Notes: generated by a model from the letters alone, not told the origin. A stretch of 64,000 nt of DNA from Massilia litorea (GCF_015101885.1 NZ_CP062941.1:1674001-1738000); one strand, 5' to 3'. Counted from the stretch's first letter, positions 9,401 to 18,321 are shown. Translations and numbers: made by a program.

Positions 9401-12400
9401 GCTGCTGTGGTTCCTGTCTCCGCTGCTGGCCTGGTGGGTCAGCCTGCCGTTCGAGCGGCCGCCAGCGAAGCTCTCGCGCGAACAGGTGCGCTTCCTGGAC
9501 AAGCTCGCGCGCCGCAGCTGGGCCTATTTCGAAGACGTGGTCGGCCCGGACAGCCACTGGTTAACGCCGGCCGGCATCCAGGAGCGCCCCGAACCGGCCA
9601 TCACGCAGTCGACTTCGCCGAGCCAGATCGGCTTGTCCCTGCTGGCCAATCTGACGGCCTGGGACTTCGGCTTCGTGCCGGGTGCCACCGTGCTGGTGCG
9701 GGTGCGTGCCGCCTTCGAGAGCATGGCCCTGCTCGAGCGCCGCCGCGGCCATTTTTATGCCGGCTACGACACGCGCACGCTGGCGCCCCTGCCGCCGTTG
9801 CGGGTCGATACCGTCGCCAGCGGCAGCCTTGCGGCGCACCTGCTGACCCTGGCGACGGGCCTGGAGGGCCTGCTCGATGCGCCCATCGCCAGCGTACGCG
9901 CACTGGAGGGATTGCGCGCCACGCTGCAGGTGGTGGAAGAACATGCGCAAGGCGCACCGTCCGTCGTGCGCAAGGCGCTGGAGAGCTGCCGCGACGCGCT
10001 GGCGCCCGAGCGCTGCCGCAATGGCGAGACGCTGCCGGGCCTGGCCGACTGCCTGGGAGCGGCCCTACGCGCGGCCTCGATGCTGCTGGCGACGCTGCCG
10101 GACGAGGCGGACGCCCAGCTGCGCGACTGGGCCACGCGACTTGACGCCGACTGCCGCGCGGCGCGCGACGACCTGCTGGTGCTGGCGCCCTGGATGCGCG
10201 CGGTGCAGGAATACGTGCTCGATGCCGGCCTGACGCGGGTCCCGACCCTGCGCGAACTGGCGACAATGAGCAGGCCGGCCGCCGATGCGAGCGAGGCCGA
10301 ACAGGCCCTGGCGCAAATGGTGGAGGAGGGCGCCGCCACGGCGCAGGCGCGCCTGCGCGAGATCGCGACCCTGGCCGCATGCGCGCGCGCATTCGCCGAT
10401 ATGGATTTCGGCTGGCTCCTGCGGCGCGACACGAATTCGCTGGCGCCGGGTTATGACCTGGCCGCGGACCGGCTCGAAGACGGCGCCTGCGATGCACTGG
10501 CCTCGACTGCGCGCCTGGCCAGCTTCGTCGGCATCGCCCAGGGAGGGCTGCCGCAGACGCACTGGACCGCCCTCGGCCGCCAGCTGTGCATCGTCGGCAG
10601 GGAACAGTTACTCCTCTCGCCGAACGGCGCCATGGCCGACTATCTGGCGCCGCAGCTGGTGATGCCGGCCTACCGCGACACCCTGCTCGACCGCAGCTGC
10701 CGCGCGGCCGTGCGCGTCCAGATCGCGTACGCGGCGCGGCGCGACATCCCCTGGGGCATGTCGGATGCGCTCTGCAACCGTTTTGACGGCAGCCTGCGTT
10801 ACGAACGCCGCGCCTTCGGTGTACCGGGTATGGGCCTGGCGCGCGGCCTCGGCGACGAACTCGTGGTCGCACCCTATGCTTCGCTGCTGGCGCTGATGGT
10901 GGCGCCCGAAGCGGCCTGCGCCAACCTGGAGCGCATCGCCGCGCTGGGCTGCACCGGCCGTTACGGTATGTATGAGGCGATCGACTACACCGGCGCGCGC
11001 CTGCCGCGCGGCCAGCGTCACGCGATCGTGCGCGCCTTTGCCTCCGACCACCAGGCCATGGGCTTGCTCGCCCTGTCCTCCTTGCTGCATGGGCGTCCGA
11101 TGCAGCGGCGCTTCGAGGCCGATCCGCAGTTGCGCGCGGCGCTGCTCCTGTTGCAGGAACCGGTGCCGGCGAGCGGCGCCATCCAGTCCGCCGCCTTCGA
11201 ACTCGATGCGCAGCAGGGCGCGCCCGAGGCGCCTTTGCCGGTCCGTTCGGTTACGCGCGCCGGTGTGGCCCAGCCGCAGCTGCAACTGCTGTCGAACGGG
11301 CGCTACCACGTGATGGTGACGAGCGACGGCGGCGGCTACAGCCGCTTGAACGAACTGTCCCTCACGCGCTGGCGGATGGACGCAACCTGCGACGACTGGG
11401 GCTTGTTCTGCTACCTGCGCGACCTGGACAGCGGCGCGCTGTGGTCCGGCGCCTGGCAGCCGACGCTGGCCCAGCCCGAGCATTACGAGGCCGTGTTCGC
11501 GGAAGAGAAGGTGCAGTTGCGGCGGCGCGACCACGGCATCGAGCTGGTGACCGAGATCGTGGTCGCGCCCGAGGACGATGTCGAGCTGCGCCGCATGCGC
11601 ATCAAGAATCTGTCCGGGCGGCCGCGCCGCATCGAGTTGACGAGCTATACGGAACCGGTGCTGTCCTTGCCGGCGCAGGACGACGCTCACCCCGCTTTCA
11701 GCAAACTCTTCGTGCAGAGCGAAATCGTCGAAGATCGCACCGCCATCCTCTGCACGCGCCGGCCGCGCGCGGAAGGGGAAGCGACGCCCTGGCTGCTGCA
11801 TGCGATGGCGGTGCACGGCGTCGAGGCCGAAGCGGCCTCGTTCGAAACCAGCCGCGCCGATTTCATCGGTCGCGGCAATCGCAACGCGCTGCCCGCTGCC
11901 ATGGCGACCGACAGGCCGCTCGATGGCGCGGCCGGTGCGGTGCTCGATCCGGCGCTGGTGATCCGCCGCGTGGTGACGCTCGCGCCCGACGAAGAGATCA
12001 CGGTCGACCTGGTGCTCGGCGTGGCGGGCGAGCGCGACGCCGCCCTGCACCTGGCCGCCAAGTATGCGCAGCGCCACTGTGTCGAACATACCTTCGAGCT
12101 GGCCTGGGCCCAGGGCCAGGCATTGCTCCAGTCCCTGCATGCGAGCGAAGCGGACGCCCAGCTGTATGCGCGTCTGGCGGGCGCCGTGCTGTATCCGCAG
12201 CGCGGACTGCGCGCCGATCCGGCGCTCATCGCGCGCAATACCCGCGGCCAGTCCGGCCTGTGGCCATATGCGATCTCGGGCGACTTGCCGATCGTGCTGG
12301 TGCAGATCCAGGACGCGGCCCGGCTCGGGCTGGCGCGCCAGCTGCTGCAGGCCCATGCCTGGTGGCGCCATAAGGGTTTATTGGTCGACCTGGTGATCTG

Positions 12401-15149
12401 GTGCGGGGAGGGCGGCAGCGCGCCCCGTTCGCTGCACGCCCAGCTCCTGGAGCTCATCGCCGCCAGCAGTGCGGCCGCATTGCTCGACCGCCCGGGCGGT
12501 GTGTATCTGCAGGTGCTCGAGCAGCTGCCGCAGGAAGACCGGGTCCTGATCGCGGCGCTGGCGCGCGTGGTGCTGGTGGGCGAAGGCGGCAGCCTGGCCG
12601 AGCAGCTGCGGCGTGCGCAGGCGGCGCCCGGCACCGGCATGCCGGCGCTGCGCACGGCCGCGCCGCAGCCCGCGGCCGCTCCTGTGCCGGAAGCCGAATC
12701 GGAAACCGAAGCGCCCGCGCTCCTGCTCGACAACGGCATCGGCGGCTTCAGCCCCGACGGACGCGAATATCTCATCCGTATAAAGCCCGGGCGGCCGACG
12801 CCGGCCCCCTGGTCGAACGTGCTGGCCAGCCCGGATTTCGGCTCGGTCGTCTCTGAAAGCGGCCAGGCTTATACCTGGAGCGGGAACGCCCACAACCTGC
12901 GCCTGACGCCCTGGGAAAACGATCCGGTGGGCGACCGCGGCGGCGAAGTGTTTTATCTGCGCGACGAAGCGAGCGGCGTGTTCTGGTCGCCGACCGCATT
13001 GCCTGCGCCATCGGGCGGCGACTACCTCACGCGCCACGGCTTCGGCTACAGCGTGTTCGAGCACAGGGCGCACGGCATCCGCACCGAACTGACGCAGTTC
13101 GTGGCACACGATGCGCCGGTAAAATACAGCGTGCTGCGGGTACGCAATGACAGCGCGGTGCCGCGGCGCCTGTCGGCGACCGCTTATGTCGAATGGGTGC
13201 TGGGCGAGCTGCGTGCGGCATCCAGCATGCACGTCGTGACCGGACGCGATCCGGCCAGCGGCGCGCTGTGCGCACGCAATGCCTGGAACAGCGATGGCGC
13301 GGAGCATGCCGCCTTCTTCCACGTCGACGCGCAGGAAGCGGGCTTTACCTGCGACCGCATGGAGTTCATCGGCCGCGGCAGGCATCTGGGCGCGCCGCAG
13401 GCCCTGAGCCGCGCGGGGCTGTCCGGCAGCAGCGGCGCCGCACTCGATCCGTGCGCGGCGCTGCAGGTCGCCTTCGAGCTGGCGCCCGGAGAACAGAAGG
13501 AGCTGGTGTTCGTGCTCGGTGCCGGCGGTCCGGAGCGGGCGGCGCGCCATGGCGGCAGTACGGCGGCCCGAGCGGCAATCGAACGGGTGAACGCGTACTG
13601 GGACGAGACGCTCGGCGCGGTACGCGTCGAGTCGCCCGACCCCAGCCTCGACGTGCTCGCCAACGGCTGGCTCGTGTACCAGACCCTGGCCTGCCGCATG
13701 TGGGCGCGCAGCGCCTATTACCAGTCGGGCGGCGCCTACGGTTTCCGCGACCAGTTGCAGGACGCGATGGCACTGGTGCACACGCGTCCGCAACTGCTGC
13801 GCGAGCACCTGCTGCTGTGCGCCGGGCACCAGTTCGTCGAGGGGGATGTGCAGCACTGGTGGCATCCGCCTGCGAACGGCGGCGTACGCACGCGCTGCTC
13901 GGACGATTTATTGTGGCTGCCGCTGGCCACCTGCCGCTACATCCGCGCCACCGGCGATCTCGCGGTGCTGGGCGAGTCGGCTCCTTATCTGGAAGGGCGT
14001 GCGCTCGCATTCGGCGAGGAGTCGTATTTCGACCTGGCGCGCGAGTCCAGCCAGCGCGCCGACCTGTACGAACACTGCGTGCGCGCGATCCGCCACAGCC
14101 TGCGCTTCGGCGAACATGGATTACCCCTGATCGGCAGCGGCGACTGGAACGATGGCCTCGACCGCGTCGGCGCCAAGGGACGCGGCGAGAGCGTCTGGCT
14201 GGGCTTTTTCATGATCGAGGTGTTAAGCCGCTTCGCCGAACTGGCCGACCGCCGCGCCGACTACGGTTTTGCCACCACCTGCCGCGCCGCCGCGCAGGCG
14301 CTCGGCACCCAGCTCGAAAACCACGCCTGGGATGGCGAATGGTACCGGCGCGCCTGGTTCGACGACGGCACCCCGCTCGGCTCGAAAGACAGCGACGAAT
14401 GCCGCATCGACCTGGTCTCGCAAAGCTGGAGCGTGCTGTCCGGCGCCGCCGGCCCGGAGCGCGCGGCCAGCGCCATGGCGGCGGTCGACACCCACCTGGT
14501 GTGGCCGGAATCGCGCCTGGTCCGGCTGCTCGATCCGCCCTTCGAGGCCGGCAGCCTGCATCCCGGCAGCCTGCGTGGCTACGCGCCCGGCGTGCGCGAG
14601 AACGGCGGCCAGGCGACGCATGCGGCGCTCTGGGGCGCGATGGCCTTTGCGCGCATGGGGAACACCGAGCGCGCCTGGGAACTGTTCGACATGCTCAATC
14701 CCGTGCGCCTGGCGGCCACGCCGGACGACTGCGCGCGCTACCGCCTGGAGCCGTATGTTGTTGCTGGGGATGTACACGCGGCCGCTCCCCATGTTGGGCG
14801 CGGCGGCTGGAGCTGGTACACTGGCTCAGCCGGATGGATGTACCGGCTGGTCGTCGAATCGCTGCTCGGCATCGAGCGCGTCGGCGAGCGGCTGGTGCTG
14901 GCGCCGCAGCTGCCTTGCGGCTGGCCGGGCTTCCGCCTGCAGTACCGCTATCGCGCCACCACGTATGCGATCGAGGTGCGCGTGCTGGATGCCGCCGCGC
15001 TGCGGGTCGATGGCGTCGATGTCGGCGGCGACACGCTGCAGCTGGTCGACGACGGCCAGGTGCACCGCGTCGAGCTGCATGTCGCGCGCCGGCAGGAGCC
15101 GTCCAATCAGGCAAAACGCGAGCAACCTCAGTCCAAGACCATTACATGA
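6474..15149 (+). CDS. Giant NdvB/Cgs-type cyclic beta-1,2-glucan synthase (GT84 + GH94)
   Basis: A single open frame of about 2,891 residues from TTG 6474, which has a GAGG Shine-Dalgarno six bases upstream; an in-frame ATG at 6432 lacks one. The size and layout match cyclic beta-1,2-glucan synthases. There is an N-terminal region, then a membrane-embedded family 84 glycosyltransferase with DADTQLP (acidic pair near residue 632), LSHDLLEG and RHRWIRGDWQ, with hydrophobic segments on both sides. Long beta-sandwich repeats follow, and a C-terminal GH94 phosphorylase-like part contains SGDWNDGLDRVG (Asp near 2557-2560). Such enzymes make periplasmic glucans, with the GH94 part controlling chain length. 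Its coupling to the next gene (ATGA overlap) suggests a joint role in envelope glucans. Alternative: a cellobionic/cello-oligosaccharide phosphorylase-like giant protein. Confidence 0.88.
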   Translation: MNDELHTKADAPRAGHPPVRDADAADGAPLRAERFDAARMAQHGRSLAGRHGLSGAQDDARAEDLLARLADNAAAIAAACTSLTQAARDGRTAPAAERLLDAWRLIDGQVRTARRHLPRAYSRALPRLAVPREVAGQPRVHALALEVVMHGDGLIDEPNLARFINAYQEGAPLTLGELWAFPIMLRLALIDNLRRLAVRLHASLQQQGLARDWAARMRETAERRPGDLVLLVADMARTNQPLQPAFVAELARLLEGQGEALAQVLHWVGARLADEGLTVEAQAARATEEQALDAASFTNSLDSLRRLERIDWHAFVETASVVEQVLRRDPAGVYGRMDFATRDHYRHTVERLARQCGQPESEVAAAALALAEGGLDLRMRHVGHYLVGDGLPVLRAQLPPARGMLLALRRAARRRPLLAYLGAIGGFTLLFTAALLVHAYRAGAGAGLLVVLGLLVSFGASQLALTLTDLMVARLVAPKPLPRMDFSSGIPPDARTLVVVPALLDSSENLRSLCEGLELRYLANRDPQLRFCLLTDFTDAPEETMFGDVELLAEARAGIAALNARHADQPFLLLHRPRVWSTSEHAWTGCERKRGKLADLNAYLRGGARERFMLVEGNTGELEGIRYVITLDADTQLPIDSARRTVAAMAHPLNQPLLDANGRRVIAGHALLQPRVATSLPLERASRYERMYGGAPGIDPYTRTASNVYQDLFGEGSFIGKGIYEVDTYVRVLAGRLPDNAVLSHDLLEGCYLRSAVLSDTQLVEAWPARYSDDIARRHRWIRGDWQLAGWLRARVPSRDGQREANPLSALARWKLFDNLRRSLVAPTLAATLVLCWSLLPGPAFWSAAGLSVFFLPAFFRIGVTLVDKPHDLLWRQHFTRWAHGAAGSLAHAVTGTAFLPHEAWYSLHAIARTGWRMLVSRRHLLQWKASSLIRSSTDVESAWRSMWFAPTFSVLVAVLLTFLHPFALFAAAPLLLLWFLSPLLAWWVSLPFERPPAKLSREQVRFLDKLARRSWAYFEDVVGPDSHWLTPAGIQERPEPAITQSTSPSQIGLSLLANLTAWDFGFVPGATVLVRVRAAFESMALLERRRGHFYAGYDTRTLAPLPPLRVDTVASGSLAAHLLTLATGLEGLLDAPIASVRALEGLRATLQVVEEHAQGAPSVVRKALESCRDALAPERCRNGETLPGLADCLGAALRAASMLLATLPDEADAQLRDWATRLDADCRAARDDLLVLAPWMRAVQEYVLDAGLTRVPTLRELATMSRPAADASEAEQALAQMVEEGAATAQARLREIATLAACARAFADMDFGWLLRRDTNSLAPGYDLAADRLEDGACDALASTARLASFVGIAQGGLPQTHWTALGRQLCIVGREQLLLSPNGAMADYLAPQLVMPAYRDTLLDRSCRAAVRVQIAYAARRDIPWGMSDALCNRFDGSLRYERRAFGVPGMGLARGLGDELVVAPYASLLALMVAPEAACANLERIAALGCTGRYGMYEAIDYTGARLPRGQRHAIVRAFASDHQAMGLLALSSLLHGRPMQRRFEADPQLRAALLLLQEPVPASGAIQSAAFELDAQQGAPEAPLPVRSVTRAGVAQPQLQLLSNGRYHVMVTSDGGGYSRLNELSLTRWRMDATCDDWGLFCYLRDLDSGALWSGAWQPTLAQPEHYEAVFAEEKVQLRRRDHGIELVTEIVVAPEDDVELRRMRIKNLSGRPRRIELTSYTEPVLSLPAQDDAHPAFSKLFVQSEIVEDRTAILCTRRPRAEGEATPWLLHAMAVHGVEAEAASFETSRADFIGRGNRNALPAAMATDRPLDGAAGAVLDPALVIRRVVTLAPDEEITVDLVLGVAGERDAALHLAAKYAQRHCVEHTFELAWAQGQALLQSLHASEADAQLYARLAGAVLYPQRGLRADPALIARNTRGQSGLWPYAISGDLPIVLVQIQDAARLGLARQLLQAHAWWRHKGLLVDLVIWCGEGGSAPRSLHAQLLELIAASSAAALLDRPGGVYLQVLEQLPQEDRVLIAALARVVLVGEGGSLAEQLRRAQAAPGTGMPALRTAAPQPAAAPVPEAESETEAPALLLDNGIGGFSPDGREYLIRIKPGRPTPAPWSNVLASPDFGSVVSESGQAYTWSGNAHNLRLTPWENDPVGDRGGEVFYLRDEASGVFWSPTALPAPSGGDYLTRHGFGYSVFEHRAHGIRTELTQFVAHDAPVKYSVLRVRNDSAVPRRLSATAYVEWVLGELRAASSMHVVTGRDPASGALCARNAWNSDGAEHAAFFHVDAQEAGFTCDRMEFIGRGRHLGAPQALSRAGLSGSSGAALDPCAALQVAFELAPGEQKELVFVLGAGGPERAARHGGSTAARAAIERVNAYWDETLGAVRVESPDPSLDVLANGWLVYQTLACRMWARSAYYQSGGAYGFRDQLQDAMALVHTRPQLLREHLLLCAGHQFVEGDVQHWWHPPANGGVRTRCSDDLLWLPLATCRYIRATGDLAVLGESAPYLEGRALAFGEESYFDLARESSQRADLYEHCVRAIRHSLRFGEHGLPLIGSGDWNDGLDRVGAKGRGESVWLGFFMIEVLSRFAELADRRADYGFATTCRAAAQALGTQLENHAWDGEWYRRAWFDDGTPLGSKDSDECRIDLVSQSWSVLSGAAGPERAASAMAAVDTHLVWPESRLVRLLDPPFEAGSLHPGSLRGYAPGVRENGGQATHAALWGAMAFARMGNTERAWELFDMLNPVRLAATPDDCARYRLEPYVVAGDVHAAAPHVGRGGWSWYTGSAGWMYRLVVESLLGIERVGERLVLAPQLPCGWPGFRLQYRYRATTYAIEVRVLDAAALRVDGVDVGGDTLQLVDDGQVHRVELHVARRQEPSNQAKREQPQSKTIT

Positions 15150-16003
15150 CCAATAAAATCCTGTGCGCCGCCGGCGCTTCCCTGCTGCTCACCTGTGCCG
15201 CCGCCGGCGCCGCCGACTGGAGCGACACCTCGATCAGCTGGCGCTACGGCACCCGCTTCGCCGAGCCGTTCAATCCGGAGCCCATCAAGAAGCACATCTT
15301 CGCGCTGACCCACGCCAGCGGCTACAAGTACGGCAGCAACTTCTTCAACGTCGACCTGCTGCAGTCGGATAAAGCCGATCCGGCCTCGCTGACGCAAAGC
15401 GAAGGCGCCCAGGAAGCCTATATCGTCTACCGCCACACGCTCGACATCGGCGCCCTGCGCGGCACCGAAATGCGCTATGGCCCGGTAAAGGGTGTCGGCG
15501 CCACCTTCGGCTTCGACTGGAACACCAAGAACGACGTCGGCTACAACTCGAGGAAGCGCATGCTGGTCGCCGGCCCGACCCTGATGTGGGACGTGCCCGG
15601 TTTCCTGAACACGAGCGTGCTGCTGCTGCGCGAATCGAACGCGCCGAGCGGCGCCTTCCCGCCGATCTCGAACGTGAACGGCCGCTACACCTACGACACC
15701 CACGCCGCGCTGTCGGTCAACTGGGCGATTCCCGTGGTCGAGCGCGTCTCGTTCGAGGGTTTTGGCCTGTTCATCGCCGCCAAGGGCCAGGATGAAGTGG
15801 GCAACGGCACCGGCGCCGAGACCAACATCGACATGGCGCTGATGTACGACCTCAGCTCCCACTTCGGCCAGGCGAAGAACCGCCTGCGGGTCGGCCTCGA
15901 GTACCAGTTCTGGAACAACAAGTTCGGCAACACGCGCGCCACCACCGGCGGCCGCGGCCAGCGCGCCAGCACGCCGATGGTACGCGCCGAATACCATTTC
16001 TGA
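15146..16003 (+). CDS. Outer-membrane beta-barrel protein, Tsx-like channel / outer envelope protein
   Basis: A 285-residue protein with a signal peptide (MTNKILCAAGASLLLTCAAA, cleavage after AGA near residue 22). The mature part is rich in alternating aromatic and polar residues and ends in a C-terminal Phe (RAEYHF), the usual outer-membrane barrel signature. The first mature segment (DWSDTSISWRYGTRF) resembles nucleoside-specific Tsx-type channels. Its ATG overlaps the glucan synthase stop (ATGA), so translation is coupled. This context suggests a channel connected with glucan or sugar traffic, which is inference. A perfect 14-bp hairpin follows the stop. Confidence 0.75.
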   Translation: MTNKILCAAGASLLLTCAAAGAADWSDTSISWRYGTRFAEPFNPEPIKKHIFALTHASGYKYGSNFFNVDLLQSDKADPASLTQSEGAQEAYIVYRHTLDIGALRGTEMRYGPVKGVGATFGFDWNTKNDVGYNSRKRMLVAGPTLMWDVPGFLNTSVLLLRESNAPSGAFPPISNVNGRYTYDTHAALSVNWAIPVVERVSFEGFGLFIAAKGQDEVGNGTGAETNIDMALMYDLSSHFGQAKNRLRVGLEYQFWNNKFGNTRATTGGRGQRASTPMVRAEYHF

Positions 16004-16016
16004 CGAGATGATGTAT

Positions 16017-16053
16017 CGGCGCAGGTGCCGCCTTCGCGCCGGCACCTGCGCCG
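16017..16053 (+). terminator. Strong hairpin after the outer-membrane protein gene
   Basis: CGGCGCAGGTGCCG at 16017-16030 pairs perfectly with 16040-16053 around a 9-base loop, starting 14 bases after the stop. No T-run follows, so termination strength is uncertain; it may mark the end of the glucan synthase operon. Confidence 0.6.
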
Positions 16054-16136
16054 GCATCAGGCTGCACCCGGCTGTCCTTTTGTCAAAAAAGATATAGTTA
16101 AAGGCAACTAACGCCCGGCCTGGCGCAAGGGCTGAT

Positions 16137-16165
16137 CATGATGTAATTGCAACAATTGCATCATG
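16137..16165 (+). promoter_or_regulatory. Hairpin that contains the start codon of the PHP-domain gene, preceded by a two-codon mini-ORF
   Basis: Bases 16137-16149 (CATGATGTAATTG) pair with 16153-16165 (CAATTGCATCATG) around a CAA loop, with one G-U pair. The last three bases of the stem are the ATG of the downstream gene. A Shine-Dalgarno-like AAGGG at 16127-16131 is well spaced not for that ATG but for ATG-ATG-TAA at 16138-16146. This arrangement could hide the real start in a translational switch, or the palindrome could instead be a protein operator. Function is inferred only. Confidence 0.5.
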
Positions 16166-17839
16166 AAAACCTTTATCTCTACTCCCTCCTGCTTCGCCCT
16201 GTTTCTGCTGTGCTGCTGCGCTCCCGGCGCCTTTGCAGCCATCGACGAACACAGCGAATTCGAAGCCACCTTGTTCGCCCCGTATCGGGCGCTTGACCCC
16301 GGCAAGGGCGACGCGCGTACGTTTACCCTCGCCTTCGATTATCCGAATGCGCGCCAGGCGCAAGTCGTCGGCTGGCAGCTCGAGCTGATCGGTCCGCGCG
16401 AGCTCGTCGTGCGCCGCTGGCAGGGCAGCACGCCGCTGGCAGACCAGCCGGTGTCGGTGCAGGTGGAATGGTCCGGCCAGGATGCCGGCAAGCTGGCCGC
16501 CGGCGTGTACCAGGTGCGCCTGCGCGCCGCCAGCCGCGCTGCGCTCTCGCATGCACCCTCGGCCGACGTCCACGAGCAGACCTGGCAGATCGAGCTCGGG
16601 CCGCCGCGCCTGGCTACCCTGCCGGCCTTTGCGCCGCTGCCGGTCGGCAGGCCGGGCCTGCGCCAGCCGGGCGCACAAGCCTCCACGGCGGCGCTGCCCT
16701 ACACGGTCTACTTCGGTAACCTGCACAGCCAGACCAACCACAGCGACGGCGGCGCCGAACTGAGCGACTGCAAGGGCGCCCAGGATCCTTTAACGGCGAA
16801 ATACGGGCCGGACGCCGCCTTTGCCTACGCCAGGAACCACGGCCTCGACATCCTTGTCGCGTCCGAGCACAACCACATGTACGACGGTTCGGACGGCACC
16901 GAACCGAATGCCGACCCGGCCGCGGCCAAGGCCCTGTACCGCAAGGGGCTCGACATCGCCGCCGGCTTCAACGCCGCGCACCCGGATTTCCTGGCCGTCT
17001 ACGGCATGGAGTGGGGCGTCATCAACAAGGGCGGCCACGTCAACATTTTTAACAGCGAGCAGCTGCTGGGCTGGGAAAAGAATGGGCAAGGCGAGCTGCT
17101 GGCCGATGTCGCCACGCCGCGCAGCGATTACGCGTTTCTATACACGCTGATGCGCGAGCGCGGCTGGGTCGGCCAGTTCAACCATCCGTCAGCCAGCGGC
17201 CAGTTCACGGTGAATGGCACCGCCCTCGGCTACACCGCGGACGGCGACGCGGCCATGGCCCTGTGCGAGGTAGTCAACAGCACGGCCTTTTCAAGCAACG
17301 ACAAGGAAGCGGAAACCCGGAGAAGCAATTTCGAGGCGGCCTGCAACAAGGTGCTGGAGGCGGGGTATCACGTTGCCTTCAGTACCAATCAGGACAACCA
17401 CTGCGCCAACTGGGGCACGGCCTATACGAACCGCACCGGCGTGCTGATCCCGGACGGCGAGCCTTTGAGCCAGGCCAGCTTCATCGACGCATTGAAGGCG
17501 CGGCGCGTGTTCGCGACGATGGATAAAAGTTCGCAGCTGGTGCTGACCGCCAACGGCCGCATGATGGGCGAGCGGTTGACGAATAGCGGTCCCTTGAACC
17601 TGGTGGCGCATTTCGCCAGCACGGCGGGCAAGCAGGTGGCGTCGGTGGCGATCATGGAAGGGGTGCCGGGACGGAACGGGGCCGTCACGCAAATGGCGAG
17701 CGAGGCGAACGTCAGTTTTACGCCGTCGGTGGGCGCGCATTTTTATTATGCGAAGCTGACCCAGGCCGATGGCAACATCCTGTGGTCGGCGCCGGTGTGG
17801 GTGATGCAGGAGGCGGACGGCACAGCCGCCCGCCGGTGA
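16163..17839 (+). CDS. Secreted PHP-superfamily metallohydrolase (CehA/McbA-like)
   Basis: A 558-residue protein with a signal peptide (hydrophobic, Cys-rich, cleavage after GAFA near residue 21). Residues about 180-480 look like a PHP phosphoesterase domain: NLHSQTNHSDG with metal-binding histidines near 188 and 193, ASEHNH near 235, GMEWG near 280, FNHPSASG near 340 and NQDNH near 412. CehA/McbA-type relatives hydrolyse carbamates or phosphoesters, but the substrate cannot be told from sequence. An N-terminal beta-rich domain (about 30-160) and a C-terminal Ig-like tail flank the core. It ends 11 bases from the convergent bfr gene. The start codon lies in a hairpin (16137-16165). Confidence 0.78.
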   Translation: MKTFISTPSCFALFLLCCCAPGAFAAIDEHSEFEATLFAPYRALDPGKGDARTFTLAFDYPNARQAQVVGWQLELIGPRELVVRRWQGSTPLADQPVSVQVEWSGQDAGKLAAGVYQVRLRAASRAALSHAPSADVHEQTWQIELGPPRLATLPAFAPLPVGRPGLRQPGAQASTAALPYTVYFGNLHSQTNHSDGGAELSDCKGAQDPLTAKYGPDAAFAYARNHGLDILVASEHNHMYDGSDGTEPNADPAAAKALYRKGLDIAAGFNAAHPDFLAVYGMEWGVINKGGHVNIFNSEQLLGWEKNGQGELLADVATPRSDYAFLYTLMRERGWVGQFNHPSASGQFTVNGTALGYTADGDAAMALCEVVNSTAFSSNDKEAETRRSNFEAACNKVLEAGYHVAFSTNQDNHCANWGTAYTNRTGVLIPDGEPLSQASFIDALKARRVFATMDKSSQLVLTANGRMMGERLTNSGPLNLVAHFASTAGKQVASVAIMEGVPGRNGAVTQMASEANVSFTPSVGAHFYYAKLTQADGNILWSAPVWVMQEADGTAARR

Positions 17840-17850
17840 AACTGAAATCC

Positions 17851-18321
17851 TTACTCGGCCATCTGGCTCTGCAGGTAATTCTGGATCCCGACCTTCACGA
17901 TCAGGTCGAGCTGGGTCTCGAGCCATTCGATATGCTCTTCGGTGTCCTCGAGGATCTCGAGCAGCAGGTCGCGCGAGACGTAGTCGGCCGCAAGCTCGGC
18001 GGCGGCGATGCCTTCCTTGACCGTGATCTGGGCGCTGCGCTCGAGTTTCAAATCGGCGGCCAGCATCTCTTCGGTGTTTTCGCCGATCAGGAGTTTATGC
18101 AGGGCTTGCAGGTTCGGCAGGCCGTCGAGCATCAGGATGCGGTCGATCAGCTTGTCGGCATGTTTCATTTCGCCGATCGATTCGTCGTATTCCTTCTTGC
18201 CGAGCTTGAAGAAACCCCAGTGCCGGTACATCCGCGCGTGCAGGAAGTACTGGTTGACCGCGGTGAGCTCGTTGGTCAGCTGCGCGTTGAGCAGCCGGAT
18301 GACGTTGGGATCGCCCTTCAT
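17851..18321 (-). CDS. bfr: Bacterioferritin (heme-containing iron storage protein)
   Basis: A 156-residue ferritin-fold subunit that would assemble into a 24-mer storing ferric iron in the cytoplasm. The canonical MKGD start, heme-ligand Met52, and di-iron ligands Glu18, Glu51, His54, Glu94 and His130 are all present by direct count against the E. coli protein. The sixth ligand, Glu127, is Thr here (DTEEH segment), with Glu at 128 and 129, so the ferroxidase centre may differ. The gene lies 90 bases downstream of bfd on the same strand, and the pair diverges from feoAB across Fur boxes. Iron-dependent control is therefore likely. Confidence 0.95.
   Translation of the reverse strand: MKGDPNVIRLLNAQLTNELTAVNQYFLHARMYRHWGFFKLGKKEYDESIGEMKHADKLIDRILMLDGLPNLQALHKLLIGENTEEMLAADLKLERSAQITVKEGIAAAELAADYVSRDLLLEILEDTEEHIEWLETQLDLIVKVGIQNYLQSQMAE

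Noticed and set aside
6459..9557. Minus-strand open frame of 1,032 codons opposite the glucan synthase gene
   Set aside because: It is opposite a coding region with strong family motifs, and its composition (Gln, Arg, Ala, Val) is typical of antisense frames in high-GC DNA.
13193..16003. Plus-strand frame of 936 codons that ends with the outer-membrane protein
   Set aside because: The part before 15146 is an out-of-frame reading of the glucan synthase gene; only the 285 residues from 15146 have a signal peptide and make sense.
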